From positions 1-64,000 of the forward strand of contig NZ_CALPCQ010000002.1 in the NCBI RefSeq assembly GCF_943193025.1: DNA of 64,000 nucleotides, read 5' to 3'. Below are positions 63,565-64,000 of this stretch, one piece after another. Numbering within the stretch: position 1 is the stretch's first letter; each line of letters begins with the position of its first letter. The notes below the pieces were generated by a model. It saw only the letters and a list, made by a program, of their open reading frames with translations, made no database searches and was not told the DNA's origin. A program made the position numbers and the translations under genes. This DNA comes from Lactobacillus agrestimuris. GTDB taxonomy: Bacteria; Bacillota; Bacilli; Lactobacillales; Lactobacillaceae.

Positions 63565-64000
63565 ATGACTAAAGAAACAATCAAAGCCCAGGCTAATGGA
63601 CGTAACGGAAAAATTAATTTTGATATTGATGTGACTGGAAATCATATTGATGATGTTAAAGTAACTCAAAGTTCAGAAACTCCAGCAATCTTCAATCAAG
63701 CTTTTGGTAAATTAAAGGATAATATTATTAAGCAACAAAGTTTTGATGTTGATGCCATTTCAGGTGCGTCAATTATGACTAAAGCCATCCTTGATTCAGG
63801 TAAAGATGCTTTAGAAAGCAAAAATATTACTCCTGACTCGCAAAAAGTTGATGAAGAATACAAAGACATAACTTTAGATGTCGATGTTGCTGTAATCGGT
63901 TCGGGAATGGCCGGACTTATGGCAGCTTGTCGTGCCTTATCAATGGGTAAAAAGGTAGTTGTTCTTGAAAAGAATGGTTATCTTGGCGGTGCCACCATTC
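63565..64000 (+). CDS. FMN_bind/fumarate-reductase-type flavoprotein (C-terminus outside window)
   Basis: 145 codons are visible from ATG 63565 (aaagga 10 nt upstream). Residues about 15-85 are an FMN_bind domain with FDVDAISGASIMTKAI; Ser/Thr in SGA(S/T) is the site where ApbE attaches FMN. Residues from about 110 start an FAD domain: DVDVAVIGSGMAGLMAACRA with a GxGxxG loop and VVLEKNGYLGGAT. This is the layout of soluble fumarate, urocanate and hydroxycinnamate/acrylate reductases. Whether the acceptor is fumarate or a phenolic acid cannot be told from this part. A weak cre-like sequence is near 63526. Confidence 0.88.
   Translation, partial: MTKETIKAQANGRNGKINFDIDVTGNHIDDVKVTQSSETPAIFNQAFGKLKDNIIKQQSFDVDAISGASIMTKAILDSGKDALESKNITPDSQKVDEEYKDITLDVDVAVIGSGMAGLMAACRALSMGKKVVVLEKNGYLGGATI

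Overview
The window looks like a low-GC Lactobacillus of the johnsonii/gasseri type. The evidence is the AT-rich coding style, a YSIRK-signal surface protein with Rib repeats, a malolactic locus (mleS, mleR, mleP), a PadR/phenolic acid decarboxylase pair, and many host-adapted secreted esterases. The species is inferred from general family knowledge, not from a search.

Layout. 1-5435 (minus): the N-terminal 1.8 kaa of a giant cell-wall adhesin with three 450-bp Rib+FIVAR repeats; its C-terminus is outside the window. 5.9-9.6 kb: malolactic fermentation locus. 9.8-11.6 kb: two membrane proteins. 11.6-16.4 kb: a complete-looking theta-type plasmid replicon (Rep_3 initiator, about 18 iterons, DnaA boxes, ParA and a small RHH-like partner), all on the minus strand; it is either integrated in a chromosome or the core of a large plasmid. 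16.7-24 kb: Eis-like acetyltransferase, MFS remnant, PAS protein, MerR-controlled hydrolase, a small flavodoxin operon and a TMEM175-like channel.

24-54 kb is the striking part: a redox/esterase island. It holds four intact aldo/keto reductases, two NmrA-like reductases, an SDR, a zinc alcohol dehydrogenase, two putative transporters (MFS, GRP) and an orphan EIIC. It also holds three PF00756-type esterases (two exported) and other alpha/beta hydrolases. Most unusual are four flavodoxin-like proteins carrying export signals (two lipoproteins, one N-anchored, one secreted with two flavodoxin domains), one of them in an operon with a diheme ferric-reductase-type membrane flavoprotein. Three LysR paralogues sit at the left end, middle and right end. 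Sixteen promoters in this island share a T-N11-A dyad whose start lies exactly 49 nt (48 in one) before the -10 box, so I read the island as one LysR regulon. Decayed copies (AKR, SDR/NmrA chimera), a gene-conversion patch, hairpin elements and an IS3-family tail show that it grows and shrinks by duplication.

54.9-64 kb: phenolic acid decarboxylase with PadR, a CoaBC-like flavoprotein lacking the usual decarboxylase Cys, a metallophosphoesterase, NADH oxidase, a nucleoside-type transporter, a 3-hydroxyisobutyrate-dehydrogenase-like enzyme, and the start of an FMN_bind/fumarate-reductase-type flavoprotein. With the esterases and reductases these suggest, as inference only, a system that releases and reduces or decarboxylates plant phenolics or other exogenous electron acceptors.
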